Positions 9,701 through 20,062 of a DNA stretch of 64,000 nt are shown in pieces (position 1 is the first letter of the stretch; every line of letters begins with the position of its first letter). The notes under the pieces were generated by a model. The model was not told the DNA's origin and did not search any database. It saw only the letters and a list, made by a program, of their open reading frames with translations. The translations under genes and the position numbers were made by a program. This DNA comes from Yarrowia lipolytica (taxonomy: Eukaryota > Ascomycota > Dipodascomycetes > Dipodascales), in the NCBI RefSeq assembly GCF_001761485.1, contig NC_090770.1:124001-188000 (forward strand), given 5' to 3'.

Positions 9701-12700
9701 CAATACGACCATCGCGAGACCGCCAGAAGAGGATCAGATTTCACAACTGAACCATCATACGCCCCATTTCACATTGTATCGTATTCTCGATCGATTGGTT
9801 TGCTACCTGCACTCGCAACGAGTCCAAGGCGGACACTCAATTTCCGATATAATAGATATTTGCTTCGCAAATTGCAGTGTCTGAAAACTTGCATTTAGCC
9901 AACTAGACGGAAAAAAAGAGAAAAAAAAAAGAGAAAACAAAACTGACGATCCGCAAACGCAAAACATGTCTTGAGCGTTCGTGAACCATAGCTTTGTAAC
10001 GGTTTTTCCCTTTTTCTTTTTCGTCAGAGTCGATTATTAGTGTCGATAAAAGTAGAAGTACCTAAAACTACATACCTGTGCTCATACCTGTGCTCGAATG
10101 ACATATTGACATAATAATGGTAACCGAGTCTTTGTTTTGTGTCATTTTTTCCTGTTTTTTACTGTTTTTTTCCTGTTTTTCTCATACAAATTCAACCGGA
10201 TCACGTGCCCGGTTGCAGCAACTCCGCCTGGCAGGTTTTTCGTTGGACATACATGGTGTTGGATCAAAATCGAACCGACTGCCTCCCTCATTCTACACTT
10301 GACTCCACGTTCGATCCGATGTTTTTTTTCGCAAAAACAGTTGCAACAGTACATACTCTACCCCGTATCGTACGCTGAAATATATATCGCTCAGAACCGA
10401 TGAAGTCTCACAATGAATCGAAACCCGAATCGCAGCTTTCAAAGTGATCAGCCGATAACTCCGTCTTTGTTGCTCTTAGCAAACAACAGTATGCACTTGA
10501 ACGATCCCGATGAGACATCCAACGCAAGATGCAAGACGAAACACAGGATGGGATAAAAATGACGAAATAATGACGTATGCGATTGACGAAACGAATGACG
10601 CTGATAGATGGAGATCCGATCGGGCGGCTAAATCGTGATTATCTGGCGTGTGTCGGCTAAACCGCCGACTTGGGAACAATGAGACTGTTGTAGTACAGCG
10701 TATACTGTACTCGTACTTGTAGCCCATCTGCACTAACGCACAGGAGTCTGGTCACGTGAATCGGTCTTATCGTTCTGTCACGTGGAATGTCGTCGTCATC
10801 ACGTGACCGTCTTTGGTGCAGTCTCAACCCCGACTTGTAGGAGCTGGATTGGAGGGGCATATTGGGTGGAGTTAGGTATCAGAATATTTGAGGGTTTGTT
10901 TCAAGTCGGGAGGTGGAAACTGCTCGCCAAAGGGCCTACGAGTACAAGCACTTGTACAAGGTGGCTCCGGTGACATGAAAGTGGTACTTGCATTACTTGT
11001 ATTAATCATTTTTGGTCCAATTGATTAATAATTTGTCCAAGCGAGAATCGAACTGGAAATATCGGGAGTGAAGAACTGAACTGAGAAAAACAAGAACAAT
11101 TCAACAGAACCATTTATGTATTCTGCAACATTGTGGACGCTATAGAGATCAGAGCGCAAATCGGCAAACTCCGTTGGACTCAGAGTGGCCGCTTTTATGT
11201 GAGAAGTGGTTTTGTTCCCCTTCTTGGAACGATAATACCCTTTTGTGAGCCGCTTGTTGCATCTTTTTATTTTATGTTATTTTATTTTATGTCACTTTAC
11301 TCTCACCTTCACTCCCAATCTTCCAAAAATGCTCCGATTTCAAAACGGAAACTTCCGATAATCTCCCCAACGCCCTCCAAACACGTTCCACTCCTGAAAA
11401 CGCGCCCCTGCTCCCCTGCTGACAAACCGCCAGCATCCCTGCTTTTTCTGTGCTCTTTTTGCCGCGCCACAACGCCACATTCGCCTATCGTTAATAATAA
11501 GGTTTGTTGGGAGTAAAGACCACCGCAAAAAAAAACACAAAAAAACAAGACAAAAGCCGAGGGACCTTTTGGAGCATCTGGGGGTCACGAAACACCCTGA
11601 AAACACAACACATATCTGCCAGTAGCTCACGTGACGATTCGTGGGCTAATTTTTTCCTGAACTCGCCAGCCCCATCCCTCGGTCAAAACCGGAGGTTCGG
11701 AACTCCGCCTCCGGGCCGCCCGGACCAATCAAAAGAGAGTTATCACGCGACAATTGAGACATTGCTTGAGTCACAAACCTTATGTAAACGTTATTATCCC
11801 GGCAATTAAGGTTTGGATCTGAGCATTTTAAGCGAGGAACAGTCATCGAACAGATATCGAACCATTCAGAATAACTAGATAATTAATAAATAAATGAAAG
11901 AAAAGAAAAGAAAAGAAAAGAAATAAATAAAAAGAATATATACAAATCCCCAAATAAAATCCCCAAATAAAATCCAATAAAATTCACATAAAAATAAATA
12001 GATACCAAAAAATTCAAAATACACCAAAATATCCAAAGTACACCCCCTCAAAACACACCAGAATACCCCCCAAACCCCAAACCCCCTTTCCTCATATCAC
12101 AAAGATCCTCAAGACCCAAATAATAACCTAAAAAAAACTAGAACCCCTCAAAACGAACCGTCACGTGATCCCTCCCTCCCTTCTACCCCCGTTGCCCCTT
12201 CCCTCTCCCTTCTCTTTCACGTGCTTCTCTGCAGTATTACTACCAAGACTTTTTTCGACCCAAGTCAAAAAAAACAACCAACATGGTGATGTACTCAGGT
12301 GTTGTGCATCAACTTTATTCCGGTAGGGTAACTGTCGGTGGAGTGCATGTGCATATTTTTGTGCAGATGGTTAATGTTGTTTTTTTGGAGGTGTGGAGGT
12401 TTTTTGATGCGGAAATGGACCAATGTTCTGGGGAATCAAGTTTTGCACATTTATCAACATGTAACGGCCTATCTCTGGGGCTCCGGAGAAGGATTTTTAC
12501 ATCCCTTTTTCTCGTCAAGATTTTTTCAACTTAAAAACACGTTTTGTTTTTTTGAGTTTAACACAGAGTGACAAACAGAATTTAAATTAAGTTTTAGAAT
12601 TAGGTTACGTCTAACCTAAGATATTCACCTCCTTTGTCTGACTCCAATTTAAATGCCGACGAGATGTGGTTATGACGGACCGGAGGATCCTCAGAAGCCG

Positions 12701-13657
12701 ACGGGAAATGCTCCCGTGACCAATACCGAGAGCCCCGAAGATGGATGGAACACTGGAGAACTCGGAAGGACCTTCAAACAGTAATTTTTGAAGGTATTGC
12801 GCCCGTTCTGACCTGCACGAAATCACGACCCTGTTGCCCGCGCGGCTGAATAAAAAAACTTAGAAAACGAGAAATCAATAAAATCGGGAAAAGTCAGCGT
12901 AAATAAAGATGTCCAAAACCACACTGCGCACAATCTACAGGCGGCTGGGAAAGTATAAAAAAACGTGTTTTTGAGAATCTGGAACGTGTCATTCGGCCAG
13001 AGAGAATTTTTGTAGTATTTATGGCGGGTTAGGGACGACTTCTATTATACATTTGCGGGCTTCTGGATGCTGCAACGGTAGTAATGAATATCGAGTATCA
13101 TAGCACAATATTTTTATGGCTGTTCAGACGCCGAGACGACGAGAATTTCGTCGTTGAATTCGATTCTCATTTGTACAAAATTTAAACTGAATAAACTTGA
13201 AATATACGATGAATGGAGAAATCACGAAAATAAATCACCATACAATAAAATACTAAAATGAATAAAAAAAAGATAAATCAGCGAAAAATGGTAAATCAGA
13301 GAAAAATACATGCACTCCCGCCATCCTCCCCACACCTCTGCATGTCGCTACAGTACGATCCGAACCAACCAAATAGGACTGATCTAAAACGTGTTCCTGC
13401 ACTGGGCTGCTTTGGGGCATTAGGTATAGTAGAACAACGAAAGAAAACAAAAAAAAATAAAAATAAAGGAAATAAAAAATAAAAATAAAATAACGGTAAA
13501 AACAAACAAACGAGACCCACAACTAATAAAAAAACTGTCTTCAAAAAAAGCTGATAGGACCTCAACACTTGTGATTCCTCCATCGACTAATATTGTCAAG
13601 CCACACATCGATATTACCACTCCCATCGTGTCAAAGCCCGTTGTCCTAATCCCGTTA

Positions 13658-14064
13658 CCCTAATCCAGATACCCTAATACAACCCTAACCCAACCCTGAC
13701 CCTAATCGGCTCTGCCTGACGATAACTTAGATAACAAAATGGGCTATTTCAGGAAACTATCCAGGGTTAGGGTAACCAATAACCAATGAGCATTCGATCC
13801 GTCCGCACGTGACGGTTCTATCTGCCAAGAAAGAGACAACTGCCCAGGGCTTGGCCAGCGGGGACAAGACGTATAACTCCGAGGTTAGGGGATAAAACGA
13901 TAACCGAGGGTTGGGGATTGGGTTAGGGACCAGTGCAAATACCCTATGTTTTCCCCAGCGCCTGGTTTCGTCTTGCCCATCGGGTCCGTCGGACTCTTAA
14001 CACAGCCGCATTCGCCGTTACGAACTTTGGTGAGCTTAGGGGCAAACTGTCAGGGTTAGGTCAG
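13658..14064. promoter_or_regulatory. Cluster of telomere-like TTAGGG/CCCTAA hexamers
   Basis: CCCTAA occurs at 13658, 13672, 13683 and 13700; TTAGGG at 13767, 13885, 13923 and 14036. At 14049-14064 the sequence GTCAGGGTTAGGTCAG is one base away from the species telomere repeat (TTAGTCAGGG). One more CCCTAA is at 15248. These hexamers are known targets of Myb-type telomere-binding proteins (Tay1 and Tbf1 families). The density is far above chance; the role in ENA control or as an old telomere scar is inference. Confidence 0.65.
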
Positions 14065-14209
14065 AAACAAGGTTTTAGAGATAGCCTTCTTTTGGGTTTG
14101 TAATTAAGTTCACAAAACATAAAGTTAGACTTTCCCAAGGTTGTGTTTTAAACTAGACTTAAAAATGCCGTTGTTGCGAAATACATGGCAAAAATATCCA
14201 CCCGCCAAG
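13824..14209. promoter_or_regulatory. Three possible Rim101/PacC sites (GCCAAG)
   Basis: GCCAAG is found at 13824-13829 and 14204-14209 and its complement at 13850-13855. GCCARG is the core site of the alkaline-pH regulator Rim101/PacC, and ENA sodium pumps are classic pH-regulated genes. The sites lie 1.3-1.7 kb upstream of the ENA start, which is far for a yeast promoter. Confidence 0.35.
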
Positions 14210-15287
14210 ACGTGGTCGTGTGACGGCTTTTGGCGGAACCAACGAGACCTTCAGGACAATTTTTCGAGCGCGATATTGATGGGAATTGACGAGTAATCGA
14301 TACATGACACCTCCAGATCCACATTTTGGTTTAGTTGGCCCGTTTTCGACAAACTTCTGGGGTCATCTCCTGCGGTGCAGTGCGGTGCAAGATAGAGATA
14401 CTACCTTGAATTTTTGAGTTTGGGAAATGCGAAACTGGCGGGTTTTGGAGGGCTTTTGTGGCGAGGGAAGTGGTTTTGGGGGTTGTGAGGGCTCGAAACT
14501 GGAAGAAATGGGCGATTTTGACTTCCAACGGTTTTATTTGGGCTCTTTTGGACGTTTTCTGAAGACAAACAAATGTCAAAATAAAAAAAATAAAAAACAA
14601 AAAAAATGGCGGTCAAAACCGTCTAAAAAGTAGGGTCGTATCGATATGTGACGTTGCAGAGTCCAGAGGGGGTTGTAGAGACGAGATAAAAGGGATATGA
14701 GAGCCAAATGGTGTTTCTTGGGATAGTTGAAGAGGTCTTTCTGGCGGAGGAATTCAATTAAATTAAATTAAAGTATAAAAAAACTAAATAAATAAAACAA
14801 ATAAAAATATTTAAAAATGAACCGGTGAAGATACACAAATAAGAGATACACCAGAACATTTAGCAGAGCCCAGAGAATCCAAGAACACCTCTCGATCTCG
14901 GATAACGTGAATCCACATTGAGTTGGTTACATATTTCGTAATAGTTCATTCAGAAAAAAAATTGATTCTACATTTTAATTTTCCCTTATTATTTTCATAA
15001 TTTTATACACATACAATCGGAAATCATTGTATATAGCGCCTCCTAAATCTCCCAAAATCTCCCTCACACACCAATCGGGTCAATTCCAATGCCAACAACT
15101 GCTATCACCAAACGGCACCACTACACAGTTGCCGCCTCGCAACACAAGGTTAGAGTTCACTTTAGGCCAGCAAAATCTAAATTCTATCCAAATCTAAAGC
15201 CAAACCCTATTCCAAACATATAACCTTGTTGGGTCTCTTTTGACTTACCCTAACCCTACAAGTCTGGGCATTTCGATCTCATGCCAA

Positions 15288-15295
15288 TATATAAG
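15288..15295 (+). promoter_or_regulatory. TATA box of ENA
   Basis: TATATAAG lies 192 bp upstream of the ENA start codon and is followed by a CA-rich leader typical of strongly expressed genes in this yeast. Confidence 0.65.
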
Positions 15296-15486
15296 AAGCG
15301 ACGGGTGCCCGTGTTTTGAAAGACAACCATCTTGTGAGGCGATTAACACACTAAACGCGACTAACGACGAACCGACTAACTCCAATCACAAACACAAACA
15401 GTTACACTCACACAAACATTCACACAATCGCAAACACAATCGCAAACACCCACACAAAACCAGACACCCCCACTTCTGCCAAAAAC

Positions 15487-18400
15487 ATGTCTGAGAAAAA
15501 TGGAGTTTCCTCCAACTCCACCACGGCTCGAACAGTCACCAATTCTACCGCTCTAGAAGTGCCTCCTCCTTACGTGCAAACCATTGAGCAGGTGACCAAG
15601 CAGGAAAATGCCAACATTCACCAGGGTCTTTCCGACTCTGAGGTCAAGGACCGTCTCGCCAAGGTGGGCCCCAACCAGCTCGACGAGGGCGAGGGCATTT
15701 CGCTCATCAAGGTCATTGTCGGCCAGGTGGCCAACGCCATGATTCTGGTGCTCATCATTTCCATGTGCATTTCGTTCGGAATCCGAGACTGGATTGCCGG
15801 TGGTGTCATTGCCGGCGTTCTGGGCATTAACGTGCTGGTTGGAGTCATCCAGCAGTACAACGCCGAAAAGACCATGGACTCTCTCCGATCGCTGTCTTCT
15901 CCCACCGCTCGAGTGATTCGAAACGGAGAAGATACCACTGTGCCCTCCGGCGACATTGTTCCCGGCGACCTCGTGGTTGTCAAGGTCGGCGACACCATTC
16001 CCGCCGACTTCCGAATTATCGAGCAGGTCAACTTTGAGACCGACGAGGCTCTGTTGACCGGTGAGTCCCTACCCATTGCTAAAGACGCCGAAATCGTTTT
16101 CGACGATATCAACCTGCCTGTCGGCGACCGAATCAACATGGCTTTTTCCTCCTCCATTGTTTCCAAGGGCCGAGCCAAGGGAATCGTCACCTCCACTGGA
16201 ATGAACACCGAGATCGGAGTCATTGCCCAGTCGCTCAAGGGCCAGGACCGAGGCTTCCGACCCGTCAAGCGAGATGAGTTTGGAAAAGCCCGAAAGCGAG
16301 ACTACATGGGCGCCTTTTTCGGCACCTGTGGAGACTTCATCCAGACCTTCCTCGGAACCAACGTCGGAACCCCGCTGCAGCGACGACTGGCCAAGCTGGC
16401 TCTCTACCTGTTTGGTATCGCCGTGATCTTCGCCATCGTCGTCATGGCCGCCCAGAAGTTTGACGTGAACCGAGAGGTGGCCGTCTACGCCATTGCCACC
16501 GCCCTCGCCATGATCCCCGCCTCCCTCGTTGTTGTTCTCACCATTACCATGGCCGTTGGAACCAAGGTCATGGTCCGCCGAAACGTCATTGTCCGAAAGC
16601 TCGACTCCCTGGAGGCTCTTGGAGCCGTCAACGACATTTGCTCCGACAAGACTGGAACCCTGACCCAAGGAAAGATGATTGCCCGAAAGGTTTGGATCCC
16701 CTCGGTCGGAACCTTCACTGTGGAACGATCTGAGGAGCCCTTCAACCCCGAGCAGGGAGTCACCGACCTGCTGCCCTGGGACCCCAAGACTGAGTACGCC
16801 AAGCGACGAGAGACTGACGACCCCCGTGCCTTCGACGACGTCATGGTCGACGTGTCGCGACGAAACACCGATGAGCAGAGTCCCCTGTTCCGAAACTGGA
16901 TCGACTGTGCCTCTCTGGCCAACATTGCCGAGGTTTTCACTGACAACGAGGGCGCCTGGAAGGCCACCGGTGACCCCACCGAAATCGCCATCCAGGTGTT
17001 TGTTTCTCGACTGGGCAAGTCCCGAGAGGAGCTCATGAAGCAGCAGGGCCTGGTCCACGTTGCCGAGCACCCCTTCGATTCCACTGTCAAGCGAATGTCC
17101 GCCATCTATGATGCCCCCGATCAGTCCCGAGTCATTTTCACCAAGGGTGCCGTCGAGCGAGTCCTCGCTTGTGTCACCACCTGGACCGACCCCGTTTCTG
17201 GCGACACCGCCACCTTTGACGACACCTGCGTTGCCGAGATTGAGAAGCAGATGGAGACTCTGGCCAAGCAGGGTCTGCGAGTGCTGGCTTTTGCCACCCG
17301 ACCCATGGACGCCTCCGAGGACCCCAAGGCTCGTGCCGATGTGGAGAAGGATCTCCACTTCCTCGGTCTGGTTGGAATCTACGACCCCCCTCGAGCTGAG
17401 TCTGCCCCCGCCGTGGCCAAGTGTCACGAGGCTGGCATCAACGTCCACATGCTGACTGGAGACCACCCCGGAACCGCCAAGGCCATTGCCCAGGAGGTCG
17501 GCATCATCCCCGTCAACCTGTACCACTACCCCCAGGAGGTTGTCGACGTCATGGTCATGACTGCCATGCAGTTTGACGCTCTGTCCGACGAAGAGATTGA
17601 CGCGCTCCCTGTTCTGCCCCTAGTTATTGCCCGATGTGCCCCCGCCACCAAGGTCCGAATGATTGACGCTCTGCACCGACGAAACCGATTCACCGCCATG
17701 ACCGGAGACGGTGTCAACGACTCGCCGTCTCTCAAGAAGGCCGACGTCGGTATTGCCATGGGTATTGCCGGCTCCGATGTGGCCAAGGACGCCTCCGACA
17801 TTGTGCTTTCTGACGATAACTTTGCTTCGATTCTCAACGCTGTGGAAGAGGGCCGACGAATGGCCGACAACATCCAGAAGTTTGTCCTCCATCTGCTGGC
17901 CGGTAACGTTGGCCAGGCATTCTTCCTGCTGCTCGGTCTCGTTTTCCAGGACGACACCGGCTTCTCCGTTTTCCCCCTGTCTCCCGTCGAGGTTCTGTGG
18001 ATCATTATGATCACCTCCGCCTTCCCCGCCATGGGTCTCGGAGTGGAGGCTGCCCAGCCCGATATCATGACCAAGCCCCCCCGTGACCCCAAGGAGGGTC
18101 TCTTCAACTGGGAGCTCATCACCGACATGGTCATCTATGGTCTCTGGCTCGCTGCCATCTGTATCGCCTCGTTTGTCATTGTCGTGTACGCCGACGGAAA
18201 GGGCCAGCTCGGAGTGGACTGTAACAAGGAGTTTTCCGAGTCTTGCCACTTTGTCTACCGAGCCCGAGCCCTGGCTTTTGTCGAAATGACCTGGATGTTG
18301 CTCGTGCTCGCCTGGGAGGTGATTGACATGCGACGATCCGTCTTTGCCATGCACCCTGACTCTGAGACTCCCTACACCCAGGTCTTCAAGGACCTGTGGT

Positions 18401-18723
18401 CTAACCAGTTCCTCTTCTGGTCCGTCATTCTCGGCTTCTTCACCGTCTTCCCCGTTGTGTACATTCCCGTCATCAACGACAAGGTCTTCCTGCACAAGGG
18501 CATTTCCTGGGAGTGGGGCGTTGCCGTCCTCGGTCTCATTCTCTTCGTCATTGGCGTCGAGATGTACAAGTGGGCCAAGCGAGTTTTCTTCCGACACTAT
18601 GAGAAGAAGCAGAAGAAGAAGGCCGTCATTTCCGACTTTGACGACTCCGACCCCTTCGCCAAGTTTGCCCAGACCGTGTCTCGATCCAACACCATGGAGA
18701 AGAACCCCATTGCCATTGTCTGA
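15487..18723 (+). CDS. ENA1: ENA-type P-type ATPase, sodium/lithium efflux pump
   Basis: A 1078-residue, single-exon P-type ATPase of subfamily IID, which pumps Na+ or Li+ (and K+ at high pH) out of the cell at the plasma membrane. Visible landmarks: cation-ATPase N-domain from about residue 30; the dephosphorylation loop TGES near 192; the M4 segment IPASLVVVLTITMAVG, which lacks the PEGL of calcium pumps and is typical of fungal ENA proteins; the phosphorylation site DKTGTLTQ with Asp387; nucleotide-binding KGAVERVLAC near 553; hinge TGDGVNDSPSLKKADVGIAMG from about 738; and a C-terminal set of membrane helices up to about residue 1035. Length matches S. cerevisiae Ena1 (1091). Codon choice is strongly biased (C-ending codons and CGA), suggesting high expression. 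The paralogue number (ENA1 or ENA2) cannot be decided from this window. Confidence 0.93.
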   Translation: MSEKNGVSSNSTTARTVTNSTALEVPPPYVQTIEQVTKQENANIHQGLSDSEVKDRLAKVGPNQLDEGEGISLIKVIVGQVANAMILVLIISMCISFGIRDWIAGGVIAGVLGINVLVGVIQQYNAEKTMDSLRSLSSPTARVIRNGEDTTVPSGDIVPGDLVVVKVGDTIPADFRIIEQVNFETDEALLTGESLPIAKDAEIVFDDINLPVGDRINMAFSSSIVSKGRAKGIVTSTGMNTEIGVIAQSLKGQDRGFRPVKRDEFGKARKRDYMGAFFGTCGDFIQTFLGTNVGTPLQRRLAKLALYLFGIAVIFAIVVMAAQKFDVNREVAVYAIATALAMIPASLVVVLTITMAVGTKVMVRRNVIVRKLDSLEALGAVNDICSDKTGTLTQGKMIARKVWIPSVGTFTVERSEEPFNPEQGVTDLLPWDPKTEYAKRRETDDPRAFDDVMVDVSRRNTDEQSPLFRNWIDCASLANIAEVFTDNEGAWKATGDPTEIAIQVFVSRLGKSREELMKQQGLVHVAEHPFDSTVKRMSAIYDAPDQSRVIFTKGAVERVLACVTTWTDPVSGDTATFDDTCVAEIEKQMETLAKQGLRVLAFATRPMDASEDPKARADVEKDLHFLGLVGIYDPPRAESAPAVAKCHEAGINVHMLTGDHPGTAKAIAQEVGIIPVNLYHYPQEVVDVMVMTAMQFDALSDEEIDALPVLPLVIARCAPATKVRMIDALHRRNRFTAMTGDGVNDSPSLKKADVGIAMGIAGSDVAKDASDIVLSDDNFASILNAVEEGRRMADNIQKFVLHLLAGNVGQAFFLLLGLVFQDDTGFSVFPLSPVEVLWIIMITSAFPAMGLGVEAAQPDIMTKPPRDPKEGLFNWELITDMVIYGLWLAAICIASFVIVVYADGKGQLGVDCNKEFSESCHFVYRARALAFVEMTWMLLVLAWEVIDMRRSVFAMHPDSETPYTQVFKDLWSNQFLFWSVILGFFTVFPVVYIPVINDKVFLHKGISWEWGVAVLGLILFVIGVEMYKWAKRVFFRHYEKKQKKKAVISDFDDSDPFAKFAQTVSRSNTMEKNPIAIV

Positions 18724-19905
18724 TCTCCTGATTGGACCGTCTTCTCGACGCTAACGAGATGATAGATAATTGATTGTTTGCTTGAAAAAGAAGTTTGTAG
18801 TTGTAATGTAGTGTAGCGCAGAAGTATCCACAGTAGGACTATGAGTAGAGTACGAGTTCAGCACGAGGACTCGTACTGTATGTAGATAGCACGACTCTAC
18901 TTGTAGATGATTGCACAGGAACGTCAGCAATTGATTCGAGCACAGTAACCAAGCACCGCAGTTGACCTCGCCAGATGACAATGGCCTCCGCAGTGTGAAA
19001 AAGTCGAATACGAGCCAACTTCAAGCTCAGAGGTCACCTGAGGGACCACTCCGTCACATACATCGACTCAGACTTCATCTGCAAGCCAACCAGTATACAG
19101 TGACGAGTTTGCGGTCGAACCAGAAAGCCAATCCGGCACTCGTTCGCTTTTTGTTCCAGCTAGCTCATCGCCCTTGCATGGGGTAAGCAGGCCAAAAAAG
19201 CTGCGTCTTTGTTTGGTGGCTGGTGGCGAGAAGTTGTTGAAGTGAGGAGGCGAATGGGAGTAATCATCGGGATTTTTTAACCACAGTATCTTTGTGTCCC
19301 GCTAGCAGTGGGGTGAGTTTACGTGCACAGCTCCATATACTGCACCATGTTGAGATGAGAATGGAGAAAGTGGAAGTGGGGTAACGAGTCAATGTTCTGG
19401 GTAGGGTGTCACATCGATGGTGGTGACGTGTTGTTGGTGGTGTGCATGGTGATGAGAATCTCCAAGGCACTACGTGTGCGATGACAATTGTTCTTCGTTA
19501 GTGTCGTGTCAATGTCGTTTCAGTATCAGAGCGGAACTTTAGTGGTACGCTTCCCATCCCAAGAGTCGTCCAAATAGTGTCCCAAAGAAAAGAAAAGGGT
19601 CATCAGGTCGAGCCCCGAAAGAGTCATTTCGTCGATTCCCTGGAGTCAATCAGGTAGTGTGAATTGAAAGGACTGTTCGAGTCGTTCTGTGCCCAGTGTC
19701 AGGGTCGATTTCAGGTCGACGTCACCATCCTTGCTATTTGAGAGTAAACCAAAGAAGAATACCAAGCTCCATGGGAGCTGTTGTCGTCTGGAGATGTCTG
19801 TGCAGTCAGTGTCAGTACCCCCTCTCTGTCTGGGCCAGTGGCAGTGTCTGTGTTTAGACAAGCCAGGAAGGAGAGGCCCATTCTACTCACCACCGCAGCT
19901 GGTCG

Positions 19906-20062
19906 GTGTGTGTCTGTGTCGCCGAGAGCATCGTTTGTGTCACTGAGAGCGTCTTTGGTGTCACTGAGGACTGTCTGTGTCATTCAGAAAGTCGTTCTGT
20001 ACCACTGAACTCCCGTTTGTGCCACGCAGACCCCGTTTGTGCCACTTTGTGTCGTTATAGCG
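19906..20062. repeat. Degenerate tandem repeat, unit about 20-24 bp
   Basis: Roughly six to seven diverged copies of a unit like GTTTGTGTCACTGAGAGC. Copies differ in length and sequence, so this is an old repeat. Confidence 0.6.

Larger units (their letters stand above)
6925..15486. other. 8.5 kb gene-free stretch upstream of ENA
   Basis: No open frame here shows family features, and no tRNA was found. The stretch alternates AT-rich low-complexity patches (about 7495-7575, 11880-12010, 13255-13510, 14750-14820) with ordinary DNA. It has perfect 14-bp tandem repeats (7928-8011), 11-bp and 8-bp repeats (9412-9455, 9652-9700), several TCACGTGA-type sites (for example 9120, 9179, 10752, 10789, 10801, 12172), a cluster of TTAGGG hexamers (13658-14064) and GCCAAG sites (13824-14209). 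A promoter-like block ending at an ATG at 12283 leads into no long frame. The last 300 bp is the ENA promoter. Confidence 0.6.

Noticed and set aside
16069-17526. A 485-codon open frame antisense to ENA, and similar ones at 17620-18597 and 15618-16268
   Set aside because: They overlap a strongly conserved P-type ATPase on the other strand, have Gly/Ser/Asp/His-rich compositions typical of antisense frames in codon-biased genes, and show no family motif.
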